From Azorinus chamasolen (taxonomy: Eukaryota; Mollusca; Bivalvia; Cardiida; Solecurtidae), in NCBI GenBank assembly GCA_963576725.1, contig OY755241.1, positions 372,001 through 436,000 on the forward strand: 64,000 nt of DNA, in the 5' to 3' direction. The position numbers and the translations under genes were made by a program. Shown here one piece after another: positions 21,686 to 33,484 of this stretch. Positions within the stretch are counted from its first letter, which is position 1. Each line of letters begins with the position of its first letter. The notes below the pieces were generated by a model. It was not told the DNA's origin. It worked only from the letters and a program-made list of their open reading frames with translations, and ran no database searches.

Positions 21686-23805
21686 TAGTTCACTAGAGCA
21701 CAAACTGCTCAGGGTGAGCTTTTGTGATAGCCTAATATCCGTCGTCTGTCAGCGTGTGGCTTCTGTTGTTTGTTGTCTGTCATCAACAGTTTGAATCTAC
21801 AGGGTTCTTAGCTTTCATCTTTGGCACATAGCATCATATGTAGGTCCTCTACAAAAGTTATACATGTATAAATTATGCCCCTAGGGTCAAAATTGACCCC
21901 ACCCCAGTGGTGGCCAATTGTCAATAGAAACATTTTGTGAAATCTCCTCTGAAACAAAAAGGTTCTAAGCTTTCATATTTGGCACATATCATCATGTTTA
22001 GGTCCTCTACAAAAGTCACATAAATTATACCCCGCTGGTCAAAATTGGGCCCCAGGGGTGGCCAGTTTTCAATAGAAACAGTGAAAACTTTGAAAACCTT
22101 CTCCTCTGAAACTGGAAGATTCTCAGCTTTCATATTTGGCACATATCATCATGTTCAGGTCCTCTACAAAAGTTACATAAATTGTGTCCCTGAGGTCAAA
22201 ACTGGCTCGCCCCAGGGATGGCCAATTTTCAATAGAAACATTTTGTGAAAGCTTTGAAATCATCTGCTCTGAAACTGAAAGGTTCTGAGCTTTCATATAT
22301 GACATATAGCATTATGTTCAGGTCCTCTACAAAAGTCACAGGGGTCTGGACCGCTTCATTGGGGTCTATATGTATTATATAATAACAAGGGTTCCAACTA
22401 GCAGAACGGACATCCGTGCACCACAAGTACAAATATGAATGTAACTCTTGCAATTTCAGTGATAATTTTATAATTCTTTCGGCTATTGAAAGCCAATATA
22501 TTTTACTATCAAATAAATACAATATTCTCATGGTAACTTACGTGCAATGATCAATCCAACAACGATATTGTCAAAATTTCACGTGTTTTCTGGGTCATTG
22601 ACAAACGTTCGTTCACCCCGGTTTCACTATATCACAGCCATAACCTGGCGATTTTCAGTTCAAACGATGGCGTGGTTCAATTAAACAGCCCAATTATATC
22701 ACCAATCTCCTTTTGTTTTGTCCTCTTAATAAATAAGCAACCAGCAGCAGCGGCCTTTCCGTCTGTCGTTATGTTTTTATTTCGGATGCTGCCATTTTGC
22801 AACATATTTGAATGGAGCCATTTCATTGGATAAGCGAAGGAAAAATTGGAAAATCCGTGACGTCACGTACAATGGCTCCTTCCTCGACGATTTGAAGCAA
22901 ACTGACAAAACTCGCTAGTTTTACATCATTCTTTTAATGCTGGGAACTAAATAATTGGAGATGGGTGTTAAAATTTATTCGTTTTATTGACTCACGCCAT
23001 TTGTTGAACTGCAAATTGCCAGGTTATTGCTGTGATATAGTGAAACCGGAGTGAACGAACGTTTGTCAATGGCCCTAAAAACACGTGAAATTTTGAGAAA
23101 ATCATTGTTGGATTGATACGTGTTCATAAGTTACCGTTATAAGATTATATTTATTTGATAGAAAAATATATTGGCTTTCAATAGCCGAAAGAATTACGAA
23201 ATCATCATTTAAATTGCAAGAGTTACAGTCATATTTGTACTCGTGGTACACGGATATCCGTTCTGCTAGTTGGAACCCTTGTTATTATATAGTACATATA
23301 GACCCCAATGAAGCGGTCCCGACCCCTGTGACAAAAGTTATATAAATTATGCCCCTTGGGTAAAAACTGGCCCCACCCCCTGGGTGGCCAATTTTCAATA
23401 AACATATTGGGAAAACTTTGAAAATCTTCTGCTCTGAAACTGGAAGTTTCTCAGCATTTATATTTGGCACATAGCATCATGTTTAGGTCCTCTACAAAAC
23501 TTGTATGAATTATGCCCCATTGGGTCAAAATTTACCCTGCCCAGGGGTGGCCAGTTTTCAATAGAAACATATGGTGAAAACTTTGAAAATTTTGTTTGAA
23601 ACTGGAAGGGTCTCAGCTTTATTATTTGGCACATATCATCATGCTCAGGTCCTATATAAAGTTTTATAAATGATGCCCCTGGGGTCAAAATTGGCCCAAC
23701 CCCAGGGGTAGCCAGTTTTCTGTAGAAACATATAGTGAAAACTTTGAAAATCTTATCCTCTGATTGTCTGTTGAGCGATATCAGGGCCATCATGGCCCTC
23801 TTGTT
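21686..23805 (+). mobile_element. Pearl-like element (GAGCAC head) interrupted by a hAT-like MITE
   Basis: The head TTAGTTCACTAGAGCACAAACTGCTC is the worn form of the hairpin at 52096 and 57062. Monomers carry TTTGGCACATATCATCATG and GGTCCTCTACAAAAGT. The 3' end is GATATCAGGGCCATCATGGCCCTCTTGTT. A 994-bp palindromic element splits one monomer at ACAAAAGT. Confidence 0.7.
22337..23330. mobile_element. hAT-like palindromic element, 994 bp, 8-bp TSD
   Basis: ACAAAAGT at 22329-22336 is duplicated at 23331-23338. The ends CACAGGGGTCTGGACCGCTT and the inverse of its right end differ at one base over about 31. Inverted similarity extends 300 nt or more inward, through AATATATTTT.CTATCAAATAAA and GTTCGTTCAC...ACGAACGTTTGTC. 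The middle ~350 bp is single-copy with no transposase frame. Intact monomers elsewhere read TACAAAAGTTATATAAATT, confirming the insertion point. Confidence 0.85.
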
Positions 23806-24004
23806 AATTTAGCTGGACAAGTACCGAATCAGACTCTTGATATAATATAGGTATGCTTCTATATATGAAATGGCTCCTAAAGGCATTGTAAATTAGGGTA
23901 GGGCATCACTAATGAACAGTATGGCTAGAACAGTGGATTAAGAATAGTAGTCTGTTATAACACTCACAATATAAACTAAGACATTTTTAATTGTCTTCTT
24001 TCAG

Positions 24005-25281
24005 TGGCAATCCAAATGCCTGCATTTCTCCACCAATTTTTCGAATTTTCAGAAGACCATCTCAGCCTGATTCTCTTTTTGCTGGTCTATCGACCAGTAC
24101 TGGAGGAGAAGGTGGAGAGGCAGGTGGTAGCCTGAGTCTGCAGGAGGAGGAGAGGGATATTCAGGATGTGGAGATGGTGGAAGGTAATGAAAGGGTGGCT
24201 TTGCCTGCCGTTTCATTAACCCCATCAGCCTCAGTTGCTGCAATTCCTCATTCTACCCTGGAGTCAGAGGAGGTAGAGCTGGTGAGGGAACCTGGATCTT
24301 TGATAGTTGTTGAGGTGGACGTGCATCCCATCCCAACAACTCCATTGATTCAGGTTTCTTCGCCTGCCTCATCGCCTTTGGCATCAGCGGTTGAAGGAGG
24401 ATTGCAGGAACGTGAGGTGGAGGCTGAAGAAAGGGAGTGTTTGCCTTCCCTTTCTCCAGTTTCTACTCCCCATGCTGGATCGCCCCCTGCCCCTTTTGCA
24501 GTAAGGTGTCCGCCTGCTCCTCAACCTTCGCGGAAGAGGTGCAGATCTCCTTTAATTACTGTCTTACCTCAGCCAAGTCCTCCTGTTGCTGGGGTATCAC
24601 CCAGAACAGGAGGAGAAGGTGGAGAGGCAGGTGACCCTTGTCTGTTGGAGGAGGAGAGGGATACCGAACATGTGGCGATGAGGGATGTTAATGAAAGGGT
24701 GGCTTTACCTGCCATTTCATCGACACCATCTGCCTCTGTTCCAGATTTGCCCATCACTACCCTGGAGTTAGAGAACATGGAGCTTGGTGAGATATCCGAA
24801 ATTATGTTTGTGTATGAGGCGGAAGAGGGTAGTTCATTCTCTCCCCCCTTACCACCAACATCAGTTCGAATAACCCAGCTGGCTTCATCTCCTTTAGCGT
24901 CAGAGGTCGTTGAGCAAGATCTGGAATATGAGGCAGAGGCTGAAGAAATGGAGGGTTCACCTTCCATTTCTCCAGTTTCATCTCCCCATGTTGGGTCTCC
25001 CCCTTCCCCTTCGGCAGCAAGGTGTTTACCTGCACCTCCGCGTTCAAGGAAGAGGGGTAGATCGCCTTCTGTTTCTAATTCTGATTCTGAGCCATTTGCC
25101 AGACGACGCAGGCATTTAGTTGTCCAGCCACCCCAGCCAGCTGATGTTGATGATGAGAAGAATGAGGCTGACCCCCCAAATATCTTCCCGGAGGACGACC
25201 TTCCTCGGATCTTCCGAGAGGGTCGCTCCCGGTATGGCCGTACCTACAAGCCAGTTGAACGGTACGGCTATGATGTTCTTG
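24005..25281 (+). CDS. Exon 3 (main) of unrecognised 500-aa protein; two tandem ~169-aa repeats
   Basis: The acceptor is TTGTCTTCTTTCAG and the donor is CTTG|GTAAGC. It is open for 425 codons, residues 64-488. Residues 95-245 and 264-417 are copies of one repeat: each opens TGGEGGEAG, has EEERD, NERVALPA, TPSASV and SSPLAS, and ends SRKR(C/G)RSP. The rest is Pro-, Ser- and Glu-rich and looks disordered. After repeat 2 come an ARRRRH basic patch (possible nuclear signal with RSRKRGRSP), an acidic DVDDEKNEAD stretch and a tail with EGRSRYGRTYKPVERYGYDV. No enzyme motif, signal peptide or membrane segment was seen. A nuclear or nucleic-acid-binding role is only a guess. Confidence 0.8.
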
Positions 25282-26330
25282 GTAAGCAGTATTTTTGTAT
25301 CATTCTTAACCCTCTACTCCAAGAATATTGATGTAAAAAAGACATCATAATTTTGTTTTTTTAAATGTCACTTGAACACAAGAATTGTTGAACGTGGCAG
25401 AAACTGTTTAATCTTAAATATATTATTTCATAAGCAAAGATAGCAGACCCTGATCTGATGGCTCGTATAGGAGCCGTTTGATCAGGGTCTACTCTATAAA
25501 GGGGTAGAAAGGCATATTGATGGAGTAAAGGGTTAACTCTATACCTGAGAGAGATGCATTTTGATGCCTTGGCAAACAATCTGGTTCCAGATCACATGGC
25601 TCTTATTGGAGCTGTCTGATCAGGGTCTCCTTTGTTTGCTTATGAAATAAAATAAAACCTTATTCTATAATGACATAATGAATAATAATGACCTCATAAA
25701 TATTTATTAGCTGAATTTTTATTAGGTAAAATTATCAAGGAAATAACTGTAGAATCAGATTTATGCTATGTCAAAAGCAAACAAAGCAGACCCTGATCCT
25801 AGGAGCCATTTGATCTGGGTCTACTCTGTTCGCAAATGATAGAAAAGGTATTTATATGAAGGAAAGAGTTAATACAGTATAACCTCTGTTGATAGGCACC
25901 TCTCTTAGCCAGAAACCTCTTGTTATCCAGCACTGTTGTTTGGTCCCCGCAGTTGCACTATTTGTTTAAAAAAAACAAATGTATCCAAACTCTCTCTTGA
26001 TCGGAACTTCTGTTAATGGCATACCTGGACAGGCTGATAAAGGCAAATTAGCGTTTTTTCCCACCTCCTTATCCCTTTCCCTAGTATAAACGTGTTTTCA
26101 CGCATTTTCAAACAGAGTAGACCCAGATCAGGTGGCTCCTATAGGAGCCGTCTGATCAGGGTCTACTCTGTTTGCTATTGGACATTGAAATATCCGTTTC
26201 TTTACTTTCTAAAATGGCTACAGTGTTCCATCTTCCATATTTCATTACAACTATTTTGTCCAGGAATATTCAGTAGGTATTGAAAATTTGAATAAACACA
26301 GAACAGGGAAAGGGTTATCTAGTGGTTTGC
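25282..26330. mobile_element. Cluster of Fam A MITE copies in intron 3
   Basis: Fam A cores occur at about 25440-25500, 25585-25640, 25775-25835 and 26110-26180, the last with an almost perfect palindrome around GGTGGCTCCTATAGGAGCCG. Between the last two, 25873-26050 looks like a worn TA-type MITE (CAGTATAACCTCTGTTGATAGG). Copies are oriented both ways and truncated against each other. Confidence 0.6.
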
Positions 26331-26439
26331 TGACCCCTGATCATTGACAAAAGTGCTTTATGTTTAGGTAGGAGATATGTCCCATTATGGACCTTAGGTA
26401 AATTCACTGTCCTTTATAGATTTATATTGTTATCATTAT

Positions 26440-27258
26440 TGAACATATATATATACACATGCACAAGATGAACAAAATTAACTGAGCGAAATCAGTCCTA
26501 TAATAAGTGAACACTTGAAACTAGAAATACTTGTTCCACATCACAAACTTCATCTGCAGGCAAGAGTACATAACTCTGTCAAGCATTTTGACAGAATTAT
26601 GGCCCTTTTTACTTCGAATTTGGTTAAGGTTTTTTGTTAAAGTCCACTAAAGTCTTAAAGTCCACTTATTTACATAACTTGAAACTTGGAACACTTGTTC
26701 CACATCACAAACTTCATCTGCAGGCAAGAGTACATTACTCTGTCAAGCATTTTAGCTGAATCATTACCCATTTTCATTAAAGAGTTCAAAGAGATCCTAC
26801 ACCCATTAAATATATTTTACTGAGACTATGATTACTTGCTTCTAGTATCATTGGACACTATTTTATTCCACTATCAAGCATTTTTACACTAACAATTCTG
26901 AGAATAGTCAAACACGCTGTCCTGTGATAGCTCTTGTTAGCTCCACTGTTTCAAGGGGAACCCATTTCACAAGGGTAGGTAACCCTAAAATTTATTTTGC
27001 CATAGTTATGCCCCTTTCTCGACCTAGAATTTTCATTGTTGATTAAGTTTTATGTTCAGGTCCATGTCTCAGAAACTGTCCAGGATATTTGGTTCATCTT
27101 TGTATACTTATTAACTATTACAAGGGGGACCCATTTCACAAGGGCATGTAACCCTTAAATTAATTTTGCTTTTGTTATCTGCCCTTTCTAACTTAGACTT
27201 CCACTGCACTATCCAGCACTAAAGAAAGTGGAGCACGCTGTCTGCGGACAGCTCTTGT
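26440..27258 (+). repeat. Tandem-repeat element fragments ending in CTCTTGTT
   Basis: Units with CACATCACAAACTTCATCTGCAGGC occur at about 26540 and 26700, followed by GGGACCCATTTCACAAGGG units at about 26947 and 27124. GATAGCTCTTGTTAG at 26930 and GACAGCTCTTGTT at 27258 look like pearl-like 3' ends. The first unit type matches 3796-4440. Confidence 0.5.
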
Positions 27259-27405
27259 TATTTTTTGTTTGCAGAAGTTAAAACAGTGACAAACAGCTTG
27301 GATCTCAGATCAGGCCCAATATTATGTAGGGCCTGATCTGGATCCAAACTATTTGCATAGGTCATAAATAGCAGAGAATATGCTGCTAGCATACAAAGTG
27401 TTAAT
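27259..27405. mobile_element. Fam D-like MITE fragment
   Basis: ACAAACAGCTTGGATCTCAGATC and its inverted arm GATCTGGATCCAAACTATTTGC, followed by GCTAGCATACAAAGTGTTAA, resemble the right part of Fam D at 35715-35920. Confidence 0.45.
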
Positions 27406-27428
27406 AAAAGTTATTTGTTTTATTACAG

Positions 27429-27466
27429 GGGGGCCACCTTCATTTCGTCGGATGAGGAGACGATAA
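27429..27466 (+). CDS. Exon 4 (last coding) of unrecognised 500-aa protein
   Basis: A strong acceptor (TTATTTGTTTTATTACAG) is followed by 38 coding nt ending TAA at 27464-27466. With the single base carried from exon 3 the frame reads GGPPSFRRMRRR, so the protein ends in a short basic tail. The alternative, intron retention after exon 3, would add about 15 unrelated residues (ending at 25331). Phase agreement and the strength of both splice sites favour the spliced form. Confidence 0.6.
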
Positions 27467-28261
27467 ATTCGTACCTTCTTCATCATCATCAAGATCATCT
27501 GGCTGAGGGTAGGGACTCATATAGACATAAACATATAAAATACAAGCTCCATAGTTTATACATAACACTAGCTGAAAGAATGGTGTCAGGTGCTGTAACA
27601 AGCTTGAAATTAATTTAGCGGAAAGTCTGATTTCACAAGCTGCTTTGCAGAAGTTGAATGCTTGATACAGCAATTAATACCATTCTGTCATATGATATTG
27701 TGTTTCTTATATGCCACTATTTCATTTGAATTAAAACATTTTCTCCTCTTACGTTCTTCAAAACCATATTTGTGTTTTAAAAAGCTTAGTAACGTGTATT
27801 TTTTGCACGCCATCTGAAATTTAATCCAGAATTTGTATCACATCCTACAGAAACGAGGGAAAAGACTTGGTATCACAGAGTGGCATATAATAAAGAAAGT
27901 TATAAGAGTTTTTCATGAAAAATGTATTGCCTGCTGTCTGCTGTATTTCTCAAAACACTCCTGGCTGGATTTAAAAATAGTACTGGCTGGATTTCTGTCA
28001 AACTCTAGTAAAAACTTCACTACCAAAAGGGCATAAGTATATATATAGAGAAATCTGATTGAATTACTTTCATTGGATCTTAGTCCTTAATGTTTTTATC
28101 TAAATACTTCACTGGGTCAGTCATGACCACTATATTTCTTTGCAAATATAGAATTGAAAAATATTTTAATAAGCTTTATTGCTATTTGGACATATGCCAG
28201 CTGGGAACAACTTTAACCTTTTGCACTCTTGACCAAGTGTCCACTGCAAGTATTGCCTTTT
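27467..28261 (+). other. Probable 3' untranslated region, then unassigned DNA
   Basis: Candidate polyadenylation hexamers are ATTAAA at 27730-27735 and AATAAA at 27889-27894; neither is proven. No further exon was recognised. Confidence 0.4.
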
Positions 28262-28585
28262 AAGTCCCCTACCGGCAACTCCGTCAGTCTGTCTGTCAGT
28301 CACACTTCAGTTCTCCAGACTTTTTTTTCTAAAGTCTAGCAGATATTGAAGTGATATTTGGTATGCAGCTTTAAGCTTTATTATAATGATCAAATTACAA
28401 ATCAAGTTCGAATTTTGTTTTACTACACTAATTTTTCACAGAATTACAGCAGTTGTACTTAGAAAATTTCAGCATAACAAATTACTACTTAAATTTATAT
28501 CTGATTTTGAAACAAATTACATTTACCACATAGGCTGCTGTAAATCCCCAAATTATTCATTTTTCCAAGCCAGTAGGGGACACTA
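28262..28585. mobile_element. Tandem-repeat element with AGTCCCCTACCGGC terminus, copy 1
   Basis: It starts AGTCCCCTACCGGCAAC, followed by GTCAGTCTGTCTGTC and a monomer with GCAGATATTGAAGTGATATTTGG, and ends near GCCAGTAGGGGACAC, a worn inverted copy of the start. Confidence 0.55.
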
Positions 28586-28935
28586 TGTTGCAAAAACAAT
28601 ACTCAGAATGCTTCTTCAATTTGTATTTTTGATTGGTCTTTCTTTTTGATTCAAAAGAGGTAATCTCAACATCAAACTTTTTGGATCCTGGTGAGACACA
28701 GTTACTTGGATCTGGATCTCATCAAGATCCAAAGGTTTGCAAAAGTTGTCACAAATTTTCCAGTAGAGTGCAGAAAGTGTTTTATTCATGGACTCTTCTT
28801 TGGATATGTAATACGTACAGTATGTATCACATTCTTGTATGCTCTATTACTCAAAACTACCAACTGGATTTCAATTAGTCTGATACTTCACAAGCTACAG
28901 GAGATATACATGTATAAGTTTGTGTATAAATTTTT
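28586..28935. mobile_element. Fam D-like MITE remnant
   Basis: TCAAACTTTTTGGATCCTGGTGAG and CATCAAGATCCAAAGGTTTGC form the worn palindromic arms. Internal order follows Fam D; the ends are lost. Confidence 0.4.
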
Positions 28936-29455
28936 AGTCCCCTACCGGCAACGCTGAAGGATCAGCCTGTCGGTGTGTCACACTTCGGTTTTCTGGACTA
29001 TTTTTCTAAACCTTCACAGATATTTAAGTGATATTTGGAATGTTGCTTTATCATTGGTTACAGATTTACTTTGAATTTCGTTACACTAAATTGATTTTTC
29101 ACGGAACTATTGTGCCTTGAATTAGAAATTTTAGAAAAAGGCACCATTTTTCTAACCCTTGCAGATATTGATGTGATATTTGGTATGAAGCTTTATTAGA
29201 ATGAGTTACAGGTCAAGGTCAAATTTTGTTATGGTGCATTGGTTTTTCTCGGAATAAGAGCAGTTAGACATAGAATTTTTCGGGAAATGTTAGGTTTTCC
29301 GGAGTTTTTTGTACACCCTAGCAGATCTTGCTGTGATATTTGGTATTTAGCTTTATTAAAATGAGTTACAGATCAAGTTTGAATTTTGTTAAGATACATT
29401 TATTTTTTACAGAATTAGAGCAGTTGTAATTAAAATTCAGCCGGTAGGGGACTAT
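28936..29455. mobile_element. Tandem-repeat element with AGTCCCCTACCGGC termini, copy 2
   Basis: AGTCCCCTACCGGCAACG at the left is inverted as GCCGGTAGGGGACT at the right. About three monomers share GCAGATATT.ATGTGATATTTGGTATG and ATGAGTTACAGATCAAG. Related internal units, without the ends, recur at 37330-37530 and 38480-38700. Confidence 0.65.
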
Positions 29456-31375
29456 GGCATTGCTTTCAATGCTTCCATTACTTTTTCATAGTAGATATTG
29501 CTTTTTTGCGATCATTTGCTATACTACATGGGGTCATGCTATACTACAAGATCTTCATTTTCCTGAATGCTGCCTTACAATACAGGCTGGTAATATCTCC
29601 ATAGAGTTTCCCAAACTGTATGGAGACCTAATCTTCATTATGAGTGCCGCCTCACAGTGTGGGCAGGTAATAGTATCATAGAGAGTTTTCAAACTGTATG
29701 GAGGCCTGGAGATCTTCATTATCCTGAGTGCTACCACACATCATGTGCTGGTGATATTAGCATTGTTTTCTCAAACAGTATTGAGGCCTAGAGATCTTCA
29801 TTATTCCGAATGCTACCACACAGTGTGGGCTGGTGACATTAAGATAGAGTTTTCAAACTGTATGGAGACCTAGAGATCTTCACTATTCTGATTGCCACCT
29901 CACAGTGTGGGCTGGTGACATCGACATAGTTTTCAAACTAGACCTAGAGATCTTTATTATTCTAAGTGTGTCTCATAGTGTGAGCTGGTAACATCAACAT
30001 AGAGTTTTCAAACTGTATGGAGGCCTAGAGATCTTTATAATATCCCGAATCCTACCTCACAGTATGGGCTAGGATGTTTTCAAAACGCAAGGCAATATTA
30101 TTTGGTACACTCAGTACAATAATATGGTAACATTACCATAGAGAGTTTTCAAACTGTATTGAGGACTAAAGATCTTCATTATCCTGAGTGCTGCTTCTCA
30201 GTGTATGCTGGTAATATCACCATATAGTTATAGTTTTCAAACTGAATGGAGACTTAGAGATCCTCATTATACTGAGTGTGGCCTCATAGTGTGGGCTGGT
30301 AATATCACCATAGTGTTTTCAAATTGTATCTAGACCTAGAGACCTTCATTAACCTGAGTGCCGACTCATAGTGTGGGCTGGTAATATCACCATGGAGTTT
30401 TCAAACTGTATGGAGACTAGAGATCTTCATTATACTGCATACCGGCTCATAGTGTGGGCTGGTAATATTACCATAGAGAGTTTTCAAACTGTAAAAGGAC
30501 TAAAGATCTTCATTATCCTGAGTGCTGCTTCTCAATGTGGGCTGACAATATCACCATTTAGTTTTCAAACTGTACGGAGGCCTAGAGATCTTCATTATCC
30601 TGAGTGCAGTCTCATAGTGTGGGCTGGTAATATCACCATGGAGTTTTCAAACTGTATGGAGACTAGAGATCTTCATTATACTGCATACTGGCTCATAGTG
30701 TGGGCTGGTAATATTACCAATATCACCATATAGTTTTCAAACTGAATGGAGACCTAGAGATCTTCATTATCCTGACTGCCGTCTAGTGTGGGCTGGTAAT
30801 ATCACCATGGAGTTTTCAAACTGTATGGAGACCTAGAGATCTTCATTATACTGAGTGCCGCCTCATAATGTGGGCTGGTGATATCACCATTGAGTTTTCA
30901 AACTGTATGGAGACCTGGAGGTCTTAATTATCCATAGTGCTGTTTCTCAGTGTAGGCTGGTAATTTTAAACTGTATGGAGACCTAGAGATCTTCATTATT
31001 CTAAGTGCCGCCTCATTATGAGTGTGGGCTGGTAATATCACCATATAGTTTTCAAACTGTATGGAGACCTAGAGATCTTCATTATACTGAGTGCCGCCTC
31101 ATAATGTGGGCTGGTGATATCACCATTGAGTTTTCAAACTGTATGGAGACCTGGAGGTCTTAATTATCCATAGTGCTGTTTCTCAGTGTAGGCTGGTAAT
31201 TTTAAACTGTATGGAGACCTAGAGATCTTCATTATTCTAAGTGCCGCCTCATTATGAGTGTGGGCTGGTAATATCACCATATAGTTTTCAAACTGTATGG
31301 AGACCTAGAGATCTTCATTATCCAGTGAGTCCTCTGGCTCACAGTATGGGCTGGGATGGTTTCAAAATGTAAGAC
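29456..31375 (+). repeat. 82-bp satellite-like tandem array
   Basis: Units of about 82 bp read GTATGGAGACCTAGAGATCTTCATTAT...GTGTGGGCTGGTAATATCACC...GTTTTCAAACT; for example unit starts at 30821 and 30903 are 82 bp apart. Some units are longer or shorter. A block of several units is re-duplicated with a 236-bp shift (30851 and 31087). Any open frames here come from the unit length, not from a gene. Confidence 0.85.
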
Positions 31376-33082
31376 CTTATTATTTGGTACACTCAGTGCT
31401 ACACATGGGCAGAACAAATATTTGTGCTAAATCACTTGTGTCGTTTTGTTATCAAATCATTGAACTATTTTAAAAAATTCTCCCAGAATGATTGTCAAGA
31501 TCATCAAAGAGATAAATAACTCGATGAGTATATAAATATATAACAGTAACAGTAGATAATTATTGTAGTAGTAAATGTATAAACCAATTTCGCCTTTTAA
31601 TGTTAATGGCTTGGTACTCAGGATTTCATTTTCACCCAGCCTTTCTCTTAGTTTCTTGCCAGTCTTTGTCTTTCTCTTTGCTTTCCTTGTTAACGGGGTG
31701 CCTTCTTTTCTACTAACATTTTAAACTGAGTAGAGGAAAGTGGTGCGCCATTTTTTTCTAGCCAGTTTACCTGATATCTGTTCATCTCTCCTCTCAAAAG
31801 TGATCTCTGCTAGTGCTAACTAATGTCTGCATTGTCTCTCTATAATAATATATAGAATACATTTATAATACTAAAAATGATCATAACAACACTTATTGTA
31901 ATACAAATGAAAAATAATAGAAATATTTTTTTCGTACTGAGTGCACTCTATTATTTAACCCATTCCTTCATATTGACACCTTTTGAGGCCTCTGTAAATG
32001 CTCTATTTATCACAATGGTTTAAGATCTACATATTTCTAAAATTTTCCTTTAGAACAACAATAACAATTACTGTAATGATGATACATAAGGTAAAATACC
32101 CACTACTTTAATTGGGCTATTTTAGCTGCTGGCATATAGCTTGATGTTTACCATTTATTACAACTGCCTTAAGGGGTTTTTTTCAAAGTGGATATGACAT
32201 CCATATGACCAATCCTGTCAGACCGTTCATAGACATTCAACTTACTCCTCCCCAAAAAGTAGTAATAATAATAATAATGATAATAATAATAGCTGCAATA
32301 ATATATAACAATTGTAATTAGTAATAATTATAATATAATGATAACAGTAATTAGTAATTTAGTCAAGTCAAGTAAATTTTAAGAAAATAGGGTCAGGTTT
32401 ACAACAAATAACATAAGCTCAGTAGAGCTTTAAACACAGACTATCAATCTAAATAAAGTTGCAAAATACTTGTCCCAAATTGGCATTAATAATCTAAGAT
32501 ACGTAATAGCAATTTAAGATGATAATCTAAGACGTAAATAATGCAAAATCAACTTAAAATAAATTTCAGACAAAATTCTTGCAAAAATAATTGAATTGAT
32601 TATAATAGTAATAGGTGATGAAGATGATAATTATAATATTAATTAGTAATGATAATTGATAATAATACATGTAGTAATCATTAATAATAATGATAACGGT
32701 CAAACACTTTACCTGGTTTATTTTAAAACATTGCCCATAGCCTGATGTTTACCGTTGCCTGGCAGACCTCTCCATTTTTTGGAGTAGAACTGCTTTTTGT
32801 GTTTGCTCAAAGTGGATATGACCTCCACTTTTTCCTGGCATTACATACTACATCAGTATTTTGTTTCAACTTCCTCCACCGACTGTATAGTTTGGATTTG
32901 TGCAGAAGTTATTGTCATCCTGCCTGTCTGCAAGTTCGTACAGATCAGACTACCCCCACATGTGTTATGGCCGTATGTGTTTCATTGCACATGGCTCTCT
33001 ATATTTTCATCATTGTTGTGATGATTAATGTCCGTTTTTGCCATCAATGAGCTCACTGAACACTTAAGAGATAGGGGGATGG
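31376..33082. other. AT-rich unassigned DNA with a Fam B fragment
   Basis: A Fam B fragment lies at 31959-32060, preceded by TTAA (31955-31958). 32255-32720 is rich in AATAATAAT and GATAATAAT repeats. No gene supported. Confidence 0.45.
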
Positions 33083-33292
33083 ATACAGAGAAGCCAGGGT
33101 GTGATGCCCTTGTCTTATTATGGATAGATTGAATTTCTCTGGTTCTTGTAGATGCCCATTATAAAGCACTGATTCATCAGATCTTGATTTGTAAAGTCTT
33201 ACCTGAAGGTCCTAGTCCGATATGGCATCAAACCCAGGACCTCTGGTATTGGAATGAAGTATGTTAGCCACTTGACCTCATCCGCTGATTAT
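33083..33292 (-). mobile_element. tRNA-derived SINE, reverse orientation
   Basis: On the minus strand GTCAAGTGGCTAAC resembles an A-box region and GGGTTTGATGCC a B box. Downstream on that strand GAACCAGAGAAATTCAATC and AAGGGCATCACACCCTGG parallel the body of the SINE at 49428-49745. Decayed; no clear target duplication. Confidence 0.5.
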
Positions 33293-33484
33293 ATACATGT
33301 ATATACATAAAGTTTTTGGCATACAATTCTTCTTATATTCTGCTATACAGGAATGTGATAATGACAGCAGTTACTATACATTTTGATTTTTGTGGAGCTT
33401 GTATTTTATATGTTTATTGGTGACTCATAAATCTGATACCATTATTGCGTAATGTACTGTCATATAACTCATATAAATTTGAAA

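Larger units (their letters stand above)
5664..27466 (+). other. Gene model: four coding exons, 500-residue unrecognised protein
   Basis: The model joins 5664-5703, 13330-13477, 24005-25281 and 27429-27466. Coding lengths are 40, 148, 1277 and 38 nt, total 1503 nt including TAA. Junction phases are 1, 2 and 1 and each agrees with the next exon, which is unlikely by chance. Introns are 7.6, 10.5 and 2.1 kb and start GTAATT, GTAGGT and GTAAGC. The introns hold only transposons and unassigned DNA. Upstream non-coding exons are expected because the ATG directly follows a good acceptor. I do not recognise the family. Confidence 0.7.

Noticed and set aside
24569..24967. 132-codon minus-strand frame opposite exon 3
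   Set aside because: Shadow of the + strand exon; no splice sites and composition mirrors the coding strand.
25282..25331. Exon 3 read-through to a stop at 25331 as the true C-terminus
   Set aside because: A strong donor at 25282 and a phase-matched exon at 27429 make splicing more likely, though retention cannot be excluded.
30371..30733. 120-codon frame with repeated Trp-Ala-Gly-Asn-Ile
   Set aside because: Generated by the 82-bp satellite units.
29456..31375. CRISPR-like regular repeats
   Set aside because: The units are contiguous, with no unique spacers and no cas genes; the genome is eukaryotic.
32745..33050. 101-codon frame with hydrophobic segments
   Set aside because: No good start context, splice site or recognisable domain; surrounded by AT-rich non-coding DNA.
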